DNA from: Chelatococcus caeni
Lineage (GTDB): Bacteria; Pseudomonadota; Alphaproteobacteria; Rhizobiales; Beijerinckiaceae
Direction of reading: 5' to 3'
Assembly: GCF_014196925.1 (NCBI RefSeq)
Contig: NZ_JACIEN010000006.1
Coordinates: 1-64,000 of the forward strand
Length of the DNA stretch: 64,000 bases
Part shown: positions 16,533 to 25,766 of the stretch, piece by piece
Position numbering within the stretch: the first letter of the stretch is position 1
Layout: the number at the start of each line of letters is the position of its first letter
Notes under the pieces: model-generated
What the model saw: only the letters and a program-made list of their open reading frames with translations
Told to the model about the DNA's origin: nothing
Databases searched by the model: none
Made by a program: the position numbers and the translations under genes

Positions 16533-17780
16533 TCAGGGTTTGCTGGCGCGAGCGGCGCCTTCGGGCCGGCGGGCGCCGCGGCCGAGCATGAGGGCCGCCG
16601 CCGCGAGAGCCTCGATCGCGGCTGCGGCGAGAAAGACACCCGAAGCGTCGGTGAGTGTGCGCACGAGGCCGAAGGCGAGCGGCGCGAAGGCATAGGTCGC
16701 CTGGCTGATGGCGACGATGAGAGCGACGGCCCGCTGCGCGTCGGCGCCGAACTCGACCTGCGCGATGAGCGGGGGCAGGGATGTGGCATTGCCGATCCCG
16801 AGGCCGAAGAGCACCACACCCGTCAGGACGGCGGCGGTGCCGCCGCCACCCGCAAGGACGAGGGCCCCTGCGATCTGCACGGCGAGGCTGGCGGAGGCGA
16901 CGAGCCTGCGGTCGGCGCCGGGCGGCATCAGCCAGCCGACGAGCGTGCGCCCGGCGATCGCCGATGCGGTGGCGAGCGCCATCATGAGCCCGGCCGCATC
17001 GGCGCTCATGCGCATCACCATGAGCGAGACGAGATGGGCGATCAGCCCCGCCTGGGCGAAGAGCGACAGGGCCATCGCCGCCGTCAGGCTCGCAAAGCGC
17101 CGGTCGTTCCGCAGCCGGACAAGGTGTATGGCGGGTGCGGCTCGCCGGTCCGTCCGAGTGGCCGTCTGCTCGACGCCATCCGGCGCCTGCCCCATTGCCT
17201 CCGGCGTGCGGGAGAACACGCGGTCGGCGAGCAGCCAGACGACGGCCACCATGGTCACGGCGATGAGGAGGGCGGCCGGTGCGAAGCCGATCCGCGCGAT
17301 GGCGGCGGTCAGGAGGGGTGAGAACACGACGCCGCCGATGCTCGCGCCATTGTAGGCCATAGAGAGCGCAGCCGGGCGCTTGGCCACGAACCACGGCGCG
17401 ATGATGGCGTTGACGGCTGCCGCGCCCATCGCCACCCAGCCGGCGCCGCTGACGAGCGCCGCTGCAACGAGCTGGAGCGGTGTCTGCGCCAGCGCCCATC
17501 CGAGGATGCCGAGCGCCAGCGCCGCCGCGCCGGCCTTGGTGACGGTGGGAACACCGAAGCGGTCGTAGAGGCGCGGCAGGTTGGCGACGACGACGGCGCC
17601 GAAGAGGAAGTGCACCGTCACGGCCCCCGAGACGAGGGCGATCGACCAGCCGCGCGTCTCGCGAACCGCGTGAAGCAGCGCCGAGGGCCCGTAGAAGCCG
17701 ATGCCCCAGCCGAACATGGCGAGGACAAAGGCGGCGGCGACGACACGCCGGCCGAAGAAGGGCGCGGATCGAGGGGGCAA
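16533..17780 (-). CDS. MFS transporter, 12-segment type
   Basis: A 415-residue inner-membrane protein with about 12 hydrophobic segments. The first begins after a short basic N-terminus ([26 protein letters not shown]). A characteristic loop is [13 protein letters not shown] near residue 70. The architecture fits the organic-anion exchange branch of the MFS, but no substrate signature is visible. The start is TTG at 17780, supported by GGGAG 8 nt upstream. It is divergent from an ArsR-type regulator with 145 nt between them, suggesting that regulator controls it. Confidence 0.85.
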   Translation of the reverse strand: MPPRSAPFFGRRVVAAAFVLAMFGWGIGFYGPSALLHAVRETRGWSIALVSGAVTVHFLFGAVVVANLPRLYDRFGVPTVTKAGAAALALGILGWALAQTPLQLVAAALVSGAGWVAMGAAAVNAIIAPWFVAKRPAALSMAYNGASIGGVVFSPLLTAAIARIGFAPAALLIAVTMVAVVWLLADRVFSRTPEAMGQAPDGVEQTATRTDRRAAPAIHLVRLRNDRRFASLTAAMALSLFAQAGLIAHLVSLMVMRMSADAAGLMMALATASAIAGRTLVGWLMPPGADRRLVASASLAVQIAGALVLAGGGGTAAVLTGVVLFGLGIGNATSLPPLIAQVEFGADAQRAVALIVAISQATYAFAPLAFGLVRTLTDASGVFLAAAAIEALAAAALMLGRGARRPEGAARASKP

Positions 17781-17925
17781 GCGGCGTCTCCCGGCTCACG
17801 GCACGATGGTGCAAGGGCGATGGAGCGGCACCATGGGCAGCGCGGGGGCACCGATGTTACGGTCGTCTCCGAAGCATGATGCGGCCGGACGTGGCAGGCT
17901 GGTGCGGCAGGAAGGGAGACCGCAG

Positions 17926-18630
17926 ATGGTTTCGACGGCGGCCTTTGCCGAGATTGCGACGCTTGCGGGCGAACCCGCGCGGGCGGCGATGCTCCATGCG
18001 CTGATGGACGGGCGGGCGCTGACGGCTGGGGAACTGGCACGGGCCGGCGGTGTGACGCCGCAGACGGCGAGCGGCCATCTCGCCCGCATGGCCGAGGCCG
18101 GCCTCGTCGCCGTCGAAAAGCAGGGCCGCCACCGCTATCATCGCCTCGCCTCGCGCGCTGTCGCGCAGATGATGGAGGGCATCATGCAGGTCGCCGCATC
18201 GCGGGCCGTCCCGGTCCACAGGCTGACCGTCGGGCCACGTGACGCGGCGCTGCGCCGCGCCCGCACCTGTTACGATCATCTCGCCGGCCGGCTCGGCGTC
18301 GCCCTTGCCGACGCGCTGGTCGAGGCCGGGCACGCCGAGATCGAGCCCGAGGCCGCCACCCTGATGCCGAGCGGCGTCGACCTGCTCGCGAGCCTCGGCA
18401 TCGATCTCGCGGGCCAGACCGCCGCGCGACGCCGCGCCCGCATCCTCTGCCGCCCCTGCCTCGACTGGAGCGAGCGCCGCCCGCATCTGGCCGGTGCCGT
18501 CGGTGCGGCGCTGTGCAGCCATTGCCTCGCCGAGGGCTGGATCCGCCGCATCGAGGGCAGCCGCGCCGTCGCCGTCACGCGCAAGGGCGAGGAGGCGCTG
18601 CGCCGGCATTTCGGGATCGTCGTCATCTGA
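17926..18630 (+). CDS. ArsR family transcriptional regulator
   Basis: A 234-residue regulator. Its N-terminal winged HTH is clear: AEIATLAGEPARAAMLHALMDG, then LTAGELARAGGVTPQTASGHL and the wing KQGRHRYHRLA. The longer C-terminal part carries the block RPCLDWSERRPHLAGA found in a subgroup of ArsR proteins. Here it has two CxxC pairs (LCRPC and LCSHC), which could bind a metal or sense thiols. The gene is divergent from the MFS gene and overlaps the convergent DUF1330 gene by 8 nt. Confidence 0.85.
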   Translation: MVSTAAFAEIATLAGEPARAAMLHALMDGRALTAGELARAGGVTPQTASGHLARMAEAGLVAVEKQGRHRYHRLASRAVAQMMEGIMQVAASRAVPVHRLTVGPRDAALRRARTCYDHLAGRLGVALADALVEAGHAEIEPEAATLMPSGVDLLASLGIDLAGQTAARRRARILCRPCLDWSERRPHLAGAVGAALCSHCLAEGWIRRIEGSRAVAVTRKGEEALRRHFGIVVI

Positions 18631-18943
18631 GGATGTCGGTGGCGCGATGCTCGTCGCCGACCGTGTCGACGAGGAAGGCGACGCTGTCCGCATTCTCCGT
18701 GCGCAGCGGCAGGATGGCCTGGTAGGCCGGCGAGCGGTACCACGCGCGGGCGCTCTCCCGGTCTGGAAAGGCGATGATGACGAGGTCACCCTCGAGCACG
18801 CCTTCGAGCGGCTCCACTGGCTCGCCATGCAGGACGAAGCGGCCGCCGAAGGGGGCGAGCGTCGCATCGATCCTTTCGAGATATTCGACGATGGCGGGGC
18901 CCATGGTGACGGAGCGCAGGTGGGCGACGGCAAAGGTCGTCAT
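18623..18943 (-). CDS. DUF1330 family protein
   Basis: A 106-residue protein with the DUF1330 pattern. IVEYLERIDATLAPFGGRFVLHG comes near the start, then LEGDLVIIAFPDRESARAWYRSPAYQAI. The family has a ferredoxin-like dimeric fold and no assigned reaction. The ATG at 18943 lies 28 nt after the stop of the small membrane protein gene, making a two-gene unit. Confidence 0.85.
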   Translation of the reverse strand: MTTFAVAHLRSVTMGPAIVEYLERIDATLAPFGGRFVLHGEPVEPLEGVLEGDLVIIAFPDRESARAWYRSPAYQAILPLRTENADSVAFLVDTVGDEHRATDILR

Positions 18944-18971
18944 GTTCTTCTCCTCGGATGGGGCGTGATGT

Positions 18972-19376
18972 TCAGGCGGGCGACAGGCGGGCGTCGCGGC
19001 GCAGGCCGAGCCATTGCGCCACTGCGAAGCCGCCGACGACCGCGGCCTGGAAGAGCACGAAGGCGGTGCCCAGCGCCGTTGGCGCCACCCAGCCGCCGAC
19101 GAGGATGGCAAGGCTCTCGATGACCCACAGGGCGTTGATCGCGACGATGGCGAGCACGGCGCCGCGGGTGATGCGCTCACGCGTGCCGACGAAGGCGACG
19201 CAGAGCCCGTAGGGCACGAGGAACAGCCCGGCATAGCGCAGGAGCGGCTCCGGCAGGCCGAGGAGCCCGTCGAGGAGGCCGGCCCCGCCGGCCATCGCGA
19301 GGCCGGTCGCGGCGCTCGCCGCCGCATCGCCGAGAAGCGCAAGGCGCAGGAAGGACAGGGGGCGCTTGGTGGTCAT
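18972..19376 (-). CDS. small four-segment membrane protein
   Basis: A 134-residue hypothetical protein with four predicted membrane helices: approximate residues 10-33, 44-62, 72-95 and 100-123. A short charged C-terminus follows. I do not recognise a named family. It is encoded immediately upstream of the DUF1330 gene and divergent from an XRE regulator, with 116 nt between the two starts, so that regulator may control the pair. Confidence 0.65.
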   Translation of the reverse strand: MTTKRPLSFLRLALLGDAAASAATGLAMAGGAGLLDGLLGLPEPLLRYAGLFLVPYGLCVAFVGTRERITRGAVLAIVAINALWVIESLAILVGGWVAPTALGTAFVLFQAAVVGGFAVAQWLGLRRDARLSPA

Positions 19377-19492
19377 GGGGTTTCTCCGTGGCGTCGTGTT
19401 GTCGAACGCTGCGGAGGATTTCGCTTATTCGGCGGCGCGCCAATTAAGCGGCAGGTAATTGGCAAGCGGCGCCGGGGCGTTATCGTCGGGCC

Positions 19493-20311
19493 ATGGCCAA
19501 GCCCTTCACCACCACCGCCCGCACGGTCGGCGACCACATCCGCGAGTGGCGGCAGCACCGCCGGCTCAGCCAGCTCGCCTTCGCGCTCGACGTCGAGATC
19601 TCGCAGAAGCACCTGAGCTTCATCGAGAGCGGCCGCTCGGTGCCGAGCCGGACGATGATCCTGCGGCTCGCCGAGCGCCTCGACGTGCCCCTGCGCGAGC
19701 GCAACCTGATGCTCCTGTCCGCCGGCTATGCGCCCGTCTATCCCGAGCGGCGCCTCGACGATCCGGCGCTCGCGCCGGCCCGCCGGGCCATCGACCTGGT
19801 GCTCGAAGGCCATGCGCCCTTTCCGGCCCTCGCGCTCGACCGGCACTGGACCATCGTGGCCGCCAATGCGGCGGTGCCGCCGCTCATGGCGCTCGTCGCC
19901 GACGAGGCGCTGAAGGAGCCGCCCGTCAACGTGCTGCGCCTCAGCCTGCATCCGGCGGGGCTCGCGCCGCACATCCTCAATCTCGCCGAATGGCGGGCCC
20001 ATCTCCTCGACCGGCTGCGCCACCAGATCGAGGTGACGGCCGATCCCGCCCTCATGACGCTGATGGAGGAGCTGAAGGCTTTTCCGGCGCCTGAGGGAGG
20101 CGCGGACGGCAGCGATTTCGGCGGCGTCCTCGTGCCGCTGCGCCTTGCGACGCCTGGCGGCCCGTTGTCCTTCTTCTCGACCACGACGGTCTTCGGCACG
20201 CCCGTCGACATCACCCTCGCGGAGCTCGCGATCGAGGCCTTCTTCCCCGCCGACGAGGCGACCGCCGCCGCGCTCAGCGCCGCACCCCGGGTGCCAGCGC
20301 CACGCTCTTGA
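19493..20311 (+). CDS. XRE family transcriptional regulator with MmyB-like ligand domain
   Basis: A 272-residue regulator. The XRE HTH occupies about residues 12-70 ([20 protein letters not shown], then [16 protein letters not shown]). The following PAS-like MmyB domain has the usual [13 protein letters not shown] and [16 protein letters not shown] blocks. It is full length, unlike the broken relative at the left edge. It is divergent from the small membrane protein and DUF1330 genes, the likely targets. The last 38 nt overlap the convergent modC gene. Confidence 0.88.
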   Translation: MAKPFTTTARTVGDHIREWRQHRRLSQLAFALDVEISQKHLSFIESGRSVPSRTMILRLAERLDVPLRERNLMLLSAGYAPVYPERRLDDPALAPARRAIDLVLEGHAPFPALALDRHWTIVAANAAVPPLMALVADEALKEPPVNVLRLSLHPAGLAPHILNLAEWRAHLLDRLRHQIEVTADPALMTLMEELKAFPAPEGGADGSDFGGVLVPLRLATPGGPLSFFSTTTVFGTPVDITLAELAIEAFFPADEATAAALSAAPRVPAPRS

Positions 20312-21371
20312 TCTGGGCGTGCACGGCCATGCCCTCGCTCAGTTCGAGCCGCTCGAAGGAGCGGCGCGTGATGCGGGCGAGGATGCGCGCCCCGGCGCCG
20401 TCGTGCCCCAGGCCGAGCACGGCCGTAACCTCGTTGTCGCCGGCCTCCACGGCCCGGATGCGCGCCTCGAGCACGTTGAGGATGGTGCTCGGGCCGGGCG
20501 GCTCGCGGGCGAGGCTGACGTCGCCCGCCGCGATGCGCAGCCGCCGGCGCTCGCCGACCATCGTGCCGGCCCCGGCCGGCACGATGAAGACGCCGCCGTC
20601 GACGGCGAGCGTCGCAAGGCCATAGGCAGGGTCGAGGTGGGTCACGACCGCATCGAGACCGACAGCGGCATCGCGCGCCGTGACGAGCGGCAGGGCAGGG
20701 TCGCTCTGCAGGGCGGCGAGCGGCCCGGCGGCGATGACGCGCCCGGCGCGCATCAGCACGAGATGATCGGCGAGCCGCTCGACCTCGCGCATGTCGTGGG
20801 TGACGTAGAGGACGGGCAGGGAGAGGGACAGGTGCAGCCGCTCCAGAAAGGGCAGGATCTCGTCCTTGGTGGCCCGGTCGAGGGCCGACAGCGGCTCGTC
20901 CATGAGGAGGAGCCGGGGCTGCGACAGGAGCGCCCGTCCGATGGCGACGCGCTGGCGCTCACCCCCGGACAGGTTGTGCGGCGCCCGCATGAGGAGCGGC
21001 GACAGGCCGAGCAGCTCGACGACGTCGTCGAAGCGGACGGCCGCATCGGCCGGCACGCGTCCGCGCACGCCGTAGAGCAGGTTCCCCTCCACTGACAGAT
21101 GCGCGAAGAGGCTCGCTTCCTGGAACACGTAGCCGACGGGCCGCCGGTGCGGCGGGCGGAAGGTGGTTTCGTCCTGCCAGGTCTCGCCCGTGACGCGGCA
21201 GGTGCCCTCGAGGCGCTCCAGCCCGGCGATGCAGCGCAGCACCGTCGTCTTGCCGCAGCCGGACGGGCCGAAGACGGCGGTCACGCCCTGCCCCGGAGCC
21301 GTGAAGGAAGCTTCGAGCGCAAAGCCGCCGCGGCGCCCGGCGAGCGCGACCTCGATCGTCGGCGCCGTCAT
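20274..21371 (-). CDS. modC: molybdate ABC transporter ATP-binding protein ModC
   Basis: A 365-residue ATPase. Walker [13 protein letters not shown] lies near residue 35, the signature [15 protein letters not shown] near 130 and Walker [13 protein letters not shown] near 152, with H-loop [13 protein letters not shown]. The C-terminal third is the molybdate-binding MOP/TOBE domain ([14 protein letters not shown] and [11 protein letters not shown]), which senses oxyanion. The ATG overlaps the modB stop by 4 nt. It is the last gene of modABC. Confidence 0.95.
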   Translation of the reverse strand: MTAPTIEVALAGRRGGFALEASFTAPGQGVTAVFGPSGCGKTTVLRCIAGLERLEGTCRVTGETWQDETTFRPPHRRPVGYVFQEASLFAHLSVEGNLLYGVRGRVPADAAVRFDDVVELLGLSPLLMRAPHNLSGGERQRVAIGRALLSQPRLLLMDEPLSALDRATKDEILPFLERLHLSLSLPVLYVTHDMREVERLADHLVLMRAGRVIAAGPLAALQSDPALPLVTARDAAVGLDAVVTHLDPAYGLATLAVDGGVFIVPAGAGTMVGERRRLRIAAGDVSLAREPPGPSTILNVLEARIRAVEAGDNEVTAVLGLGHDGAGARILARITRRSFERLELSEGMAVHAQIKSVALAPGVRR

Positions 21372-22045
21372 TCGCGCATCCGCCCCACCCGCCGGTCGAT
21401 CAGCGTCACCGCAAGGATGACCAGGAAGGCGAAGGCGACCATGCCGGCGGCGAGCATGTTGGCCTCGCGCCACTGCAGCGCCTCGACATAGTCGTAGATG
21501 GCGACCGAGAGCACCTTGGTCTCGCCCGGAATATTGCCGCCGATCATCAGCACGACGCCGAACTCCCCCACCGTATGGGCAAAGCCGAGCACCGCGCCCG
21601 TGAGGAAGCCGGGGCGCGCGAGCGGCACGGCCACGGTCCAGAAGGCGCGGGCGGGCGAGGCGCGCAGCGTCGCCGCGACCTCGAGCGGCCGCTCGCCCAT
21701 CGCCGCGAAGGCGTTGCGGATGGGCTGCACCACGAAGGGCATGGAATAGACGACCGAGCCGATGACGAGCCCCTCGAAGGTGAAGGCGAGCGTGCGCGCG
21801 CCCCACAGGCCGGCGACGAGGCCGCCCGGCCCGGAGGGGCCGAGCGCCACGAGCAGGTAGAAGCCGAGCACCGTCGGCGGCAGCACGATGGGCAAGGCGA
21901 CGATAGCCGCGACCACCTCGGCCCACCAGCGCCGCGACCGCGCCAGCCACCAGGCGAGCGGCGTGCCGATGACGAGGAGCACGAGGGTGGTGACGGCCGC
22001 CAGCTGGAGCGTGAGGCGGACGGCCGTCCAGATCTCCTCGGACAT
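21368..22045 (-). CDS. modB: molybdate ABC transporter permease ModB
   Basis: A 225-residue inner-membrane permease with five to six hydrophobic segments. The ModB-typical segment [17 protein letters not shown] lies near residue 55 and the EAA loop [25 protein letters not shown] near residue 120. It starts 7 nt after the modA stop and forms the channel for molybdate uptake with ModC. Confidence 0.95.
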   Translation of the reverse strand: MSEEIWTAVRLTLQLAAVTTLVLLVIGTPLAWWLARSRRWWAEVVAAIVALPIVLPPTVLGFYLLVALGPSGPGGLVAGLWGARTLAFTFEGLVIGSVVYSMPFVVQPIRNAFAAMGERPLEVAATLRASPARAFWTVAVPLARPGFLTGAVLGFAHTVGEFGVVLMIGGNIPGETKVLSVAIYDYVEALQWREANMLAAGMVAFAFLVILAVTLIDRRVGRMRE

Positions 22046-22052
22046 GGCCCGT

Positions 22053-22808
22053 TCAGCTCGCGCCGCCGCCGGTGCCGTAGCCGTAGCGTTCGATGATGCG
22101 GCGCGCCTCGGGCCCCTTGAGGAAGGTGATGAAGGCCTCGGCGGCCTCGTTGCCGGCGGCCTTTTTCAGCAGCACGGCATCCTGCCGGATCGGCTGGTGC
22201 ATGTGCTCGGGCACCAGCCAGCGCGAGCCGCTCTCCCGGCCGACGAGCTGTGCGGCGGCGACGAAGCCGAACTCGGCATTGCCGGTGTCGACGAACTGGA
22301 ACGTCTGGGCAATGTTGTTGCCCTGCACCAGCTTGGGCTCGACCGCCGCAAGGACGCCGAGCGCCGTCAGGGTCTCGACGGCGGCCGCGCCGTAGGGGGC
22401 GGTCTTCGGATTGGCGATGGCGAGCCTGGAGAAATCGCCCGCGCGCAGGGCCTCCTCGTCCGGCGTCCGGCCGGCGTCCTTGCTCCACAGCACGAGGCGA
22501 CCGACGGCATAGGTGAAGCGGCTGTCCTTCTCCGCCAGGCCCTCGGCGACCGCCTGCTGCGGCCGCTCGGCATCGGCGGAGAGGAAGACGCCAAAGGGCG
22601 CGTCCTGGGCGATCTGCGTATAGAGCTGGCCCGTCGCGCCGAAGCTCAAGACGGCGTCGTGCCCGGTCTTCTCCTTGAAGGCGGCGGCGATCTCCTTCGC
22701 GGGCTCCGTGAAATTGGCGGCGACGGCGACATGGACCTCGCCGGCAAGCGCCGGGCCGCCGAGCACGGCCGCGAGAAAAAGGGCAAGGACCGCTGGCTTC
22801 GTCTTCAT
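22053..22808 (-). CDS. modA: periplasmic molybdate-binding protein ModA
   Basis: A 251-residue binding protein with a Sec signal peptide ([25 protein letters not shown], cleavage near residue 23). ModA hallmarks are [35 protein letters not shown] and [13 protein letters not shown]. It captures molybdate in the periplasm for ModB/ModC. A ModE-type palindrome lies 53 nt upstream, so high molybdate should repress the operon. Confidence 0.95.
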   Translation of the reverse strand: MKTKPAVLALFLAAVLGGPALAGEVHVAVAANFTEPAKEIAAAFKEKTGHDAVLSFGATGQLYTQIAQDAPFGVFLSADAERPQQAVAEGLAEKDSRFTYAVGRLVLWSKDAGRTPDEEALRAGDFSRLAIANPKTAPYGAAAVETLTALGVLAAVEPKLVQGNNIAQTFQFVDTGNAEFGFVAAAQLVGRESGSRWLVPEHMHQPIRQDAVLLKKAAGNEAAEAFITFLKGPEARRIIERYGYGTGGGAS

Positions 22809-22860
22809 CGGCGGAGGGCTCCGTGCGGACGGCGACTGCCGATCCGGGTCCTGGGGCAGG

Positions 22861-22884
22861 CGTTATATTCCGACGTATATAACG
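22861..22884. promoter_or_regulatory. ModE-type operator upstream of modABC
   Basis: CGTTATAT and ATATAACG form perfect 8-bp inverted arms separated by 8 bases. This matches the known ModE consensus (CGNTATATA-spacer-TATATAACG). It is centred about 64 nt upstream of the modA start, where repression by molybdate-bound ModE is expected. No modE gene is in this window. Confidence 0.75.
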
Positions 22885-22998
22885 TGCCCGCCGGCTGCAG
22901 GGAAGCGCCGGCGGTGTTATCGTCGCGCGAAACGGGTGGCCGCGGGCCTGCGGCCGTGGCAGGAGCCGCCCCGTCTGCAACGAACAGGGAGACGAGAC

Positions 22999-23805
22999 GT
23001 GCCGCAAGACGCAGCGCCCGGCATTCGCATCGGCATCGGCGGCTGGACCTACGAGCCCTGGCGCGGGACCTTCTATCCCGAGGGCCTCGCCCAGAAGCGC
23101 GAGCTCGAATATGCGAGCCGCAAGCTCACCTCCATCGAGATCAACGGCACGTTCTACGGCTCGCAGAAGCCCGAGAGCTTCGCCAGATGGCGCGAGGAGA
23201 CGCCGGAGGGCTTCGTCTTCGCCCTCAAGGGGCCACGCTTCGCCACCAACCGGCGCGTGCTGGCCGAGGCGGGCGAATCGATCGAGCGCTTCGTCACGGG
23301 CGGCCTTGCCGAACTCAGGGAGAAGCTCGGCCCCATCAACTGGCAGTTCGCCCCGACGAAGAAGTTCGACCCGGACGACTTCGCCGCTTTCCTGGCGCTG
23401 TTGCCGAAATCCGTCGACGGGCTCGCCCTGCGCCATGTGGTGGAGGTGCGCCACGACAGCTTCCGCTCGCCGGATTTCATGGCCCTCCTGCGCGAGCACG
23501 AGGTTGCGCTCGTCGTTGCGGGGGACAGCAAATATCCGCAGATCGCCGACGTGACGGCGCCCTTCGTCTACGCCCGCATCATGGGCACCAGCGAGGGCGA
23601 GGACCTCGGCTACGCGCCCGCCGCGCTCGATGCCTGGGCGGAGCGCGCCCGCGCCTGGGCGGCGGGCGGGGCGCCGGACGACCTCGAGACCGTCACCCGC
23701 CATGTCGCGGCGCCGCAGGGGCGGGACGTGTACCTTTATGTCATCAGCGGCCACAAGGTGGCCAATCCGGCGGCCGCGATGGCGCTCATCGAGCGTCTGG
23801 CGTAG
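22999..23805 (+). CDS. DUF72 domain-containing protein
   Basis: A 268-residue protein of the DUF72 (YecE-like) TIM-barrel family. Hallmarks are IRIGIGGWTYEPWRGTFYP near the start, then LTSIEINGTFYGSQKPESFARW, FALKGPRFATN and a late VYLYVISGHK block. The reaction is not established. The start is GTG with AGGGAG about 8 nt upstream. It is divergent from modABC, and its last 20 nt overlap the convergent ABC ATPase gene. Confidence 0.88.
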   Translation: MPQDAAPGIRIGIGGWTYEPWRGTFYPEGLAQKRELEYASRKLTSIEINGTFYGSQKPESFARWREETPEGFVFALKGPRFATNRRVLAEAGESIERFVTGGLAELREKLGPINWQFAPTKKFDPDDFAAFLALLPKSVDGLALRHVVEVRHDSFRSPDFMALLREHEVALVVAGDSKYPQIADVTAPFVYARIMGTSEGEDLGYAPAALDAWAERARAWAAGGAPDDLETVTRHVAAPQGRDVYLYVISGHKVANPAAAMALIERLA

Positions 23806-24511
23806 CGGGTTCCGCCTCTTTCGCGTCGTTGCGCTCGTCGCTCACCACCTTGCCGTCGACGAGATGGATGCGCCGGTCGACGCGACCCGCGATGTCCAGG
23901 TCGTGGGTGACGGCGACGACGGTCTTGCCGCGCTGGCGCACGAGGTCGTCGAGGATGAGGAAGACCTGCTCGGAGCTCTTCGAATCGAGGCTGCCGGTCG
24001 GCTCGTCGGCGAGCACGAGCGGCGGGTCGTTGGCGAGCGCCCGCGCCACCGCAACGCGCTGGCGCTGGCCGCCGGAGAGCTGGTCCGGCCGCTTGTCGAG
24101 ATGATCGGCAAGGCCGATCGCCGCGAGGAGCTCGGCCGCGCGCTTTCGCATCTCGCCGGGCGAGAGCCGGCCGAGCTTGCGCATGGGGATCTCGACATTC
24201 TCGCGCGCCGTGAATTCCGGCAGCAGGAAGTGGAACTGAAAGACGAAGCCGATGGTGGCGAGCCGCAGCTTCGCCCGTGCCTCGTCGTCGAGGCCGGACG
24301 TGTCGTGCCCGGCGAGGCTGAGCGTGCCCTCCGTCGGCTCGTCGAGCAGCCCGAGCAGGTAGAGCAGGGAGGACTTGCCGGAGCCCGAGGGGCCGGTGAT
24401 GGCGATGAACTCGCGCTCGCCGATGGTCAGCGACACGTCGCGCACGAGGGTGACCGGCACGGTGGCGGGCAGGATGCGGGTCAGCCCGCGGGCTTCGATG
24501 AGCGGGCTCAT
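23786..24511 (-). CDS. ABC transporter ATP-binding protein, LolD/MacB type
   Basis: A 241-residue ATPase of the LolD/MacB exporter class. Walker A GPSGSGKSSLLYLLGLLDEP lies near residue 40, the Q-loop in IGFVFQFHFLLPEFTARENVEIP, the signature LSGGQRQRVAVARAL and Walker B LVLADEPTGSLD. The LLGLLD and FQFHFLLPEF patterns are typical of this class. The ATG overlaps the permease stop by 4 nt. With the FtsX-type permease and the adaptor it makes a three-part efflux or extrusion machine. A lipoprotein-release role is less likely because an adaptor gene is present. Confidence 0.9.
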   Translation of the reverse strand: MSPLIEARGLTRILPATVPVTLVRDVSLTIGEREFIAITGPSGSGKSSLLYLLGLLDEPTEGTLSLAGHDTSGLDDEARAKLRLATIGFVFQFHFLLPEFTARENVEIPMRKLGRLSPGEMRKRAAELLAAIGLADHLDKRPDQLSGGQRQRVAVARALANDPPLVLADEPTGSLDSKSSEQVFLILDDLVRQRGKTVVAVTHDLDIAGRVDRRIHLVDGKVVSDERNDAKEAEPATPDAR

Positions 24512-25755
24512 GACGCCCCCCGGATGATGTCGACCGGGTTGAGCCGCGCCGCCTGGCGCGCCGGCAGGTAGCCTGCGACGGCCGCCGAGGCGAGGGCGAA
24601 GCCCGCGGCGATGACGTAGTGCCAGATGCTCCAGGCGAGCGGCAGGCGGGTCATCTCGCGCCCCACCGCCGCGCCCGACAATTCGAAGTGGACGAGCGAC
24701 ATGGCGTAGCACAGGGAAAAGCCCATGACCCAGCCGAGGGCGGAGCCGCCGAGCCCGAGCGCGAGACCCTCGACGAGGAACAGGCGGCGCATGTCCCCTT
24801 GCGTGAAGCCGAGCGACTTCAGGATGGCGATGTCGCGTGCCTTCTCGTGGGTGATGGTCGAGATGATGTTGAAGATGCCGAAGCCGGCGACGAGCATGAT
24901 GGCGCCGACCACCGTGTACATGATGACGTTGCGGATCACGAGCGCCTCGAGCAGGGATTCGTTCGCCTCCTGCCAAGGCACGGTCTTGTAGCCGGTCTGC
25001 GCCTCCGCGCGCCGGGCGACGGCCGGTGCGGCGGCCGGGTCGTCGAGCTTGATGCGGATGTCGTTGATGGCGTTGGGCCGCTCGCTCAGGATCTGCGCAT
25101 TCTTGAGCAGCACGTAGCCCTCGCCCTCGTCGCGGGCGGTCGTGCCGGTATGGAACAGGCCGACGATCTTGAAGCCCCGCGACTGGCCCGTCGACGAGAC
25201 GACCGTGACGGTGGTGCCGAGCCGGGCGCCGAGCCGCTCTGCCAGCCGGTCGCCGACGATGATGTTGTTGCCGCCGCCGGCGAGCGAGGCGAAGCTGCCT
25301 TCGAGGAAGTCACCCGCGACGGAGGAGACGGCCGCCTCCTCCTCGGGGTCGATGCCGATGATGCTGATGCCGACGTCGCGCCCGGCATAGCGCACGACGC
25401 CCTGCGTCCTGAGGCTCATCGAGATGCGGCCGGGCACGAAGGCGCGCAGCATGGCGCCGACCTCGGCCGGGTTGAGGATGCCGCGCCGGTCTTCCTTCGG
25501 CCTCAGGCCGGCGATGGCGGCGAGCGCGAAGACGTCCTCAGCCGGCTGGCGGCGCGCGGTGCGGCGCTCGTCGGTGATCTGCACGTGCGGCATGGTGTCG
25601 ACCAGCTGCGCCATGAAGTCGTCCTCGCCGCCCTGCATCAGCGAGGCCATGGCGATGGAGAAGCCGACGCCGAGCGCGACACCCGCGATGGCGACGACCG
25701 TCTGCCGCCCGCGCCCGAGGATATGCGTGATGGCGAGTTCGAGGAGGAGGCGCAT
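24508..25755 (-). CDS. ABC transporter permease, FtsX/MacB type
   Basis: A 415-residue permease with one N-terminal membrane helix (about residues 20-40), a large periplasmic MacB-PCD-like domain (about 45-275) and three C-terminal helices in the FtsX domain (about 285-400). The segment IVGLFHTGTTARDEGEGYV and the cytoplasmic IAILKSLGFTQGDMRRLFLVEG block, with its SLGFT motif, are class signatures. It probably uses mechanotransmission with the LolD-like ATPase. It lies 11 nt downstream of the adaptor gene. Confidence 0.88.
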   Translation of the reverse strand: MRLLLELAITHILGRGRQTVVAIAGVALGVGFSIAMASLMQGGEDDFMAQLVDTMPHVQITDERRTARRQPAEDVFALAAIAGLRPKEDRRGILNPAEVGAMLRAFVPGRISMSLRTQGVVRYAGRDVGISIIGIDPEEEAAVSSVAGDFLEGSFASLAGGGNNIIVGDRLAERLGARLGTTVTVVSSTGQSRGFKIVGLFHTGTTARDEGEGYVLLKNAQILSERPNAINDIRIKLDDPAAAPAVARRAEAQTGYKTVPWQEANESLLEALVIRNVIMYTVVGAIMLVAGFGIFNIISTITHEKARDIAILKSLGFTQGDMRRLFLVEGLALGLGGSALGWVMGFSLCYAMSLVHFELSGAAVGREMTRLPLAWSIWHYVIAAGFALASAAVAGYLPARQAARLNPVDIIRGAS

Positions 25756-25766
25756 GGTTCACCTCT

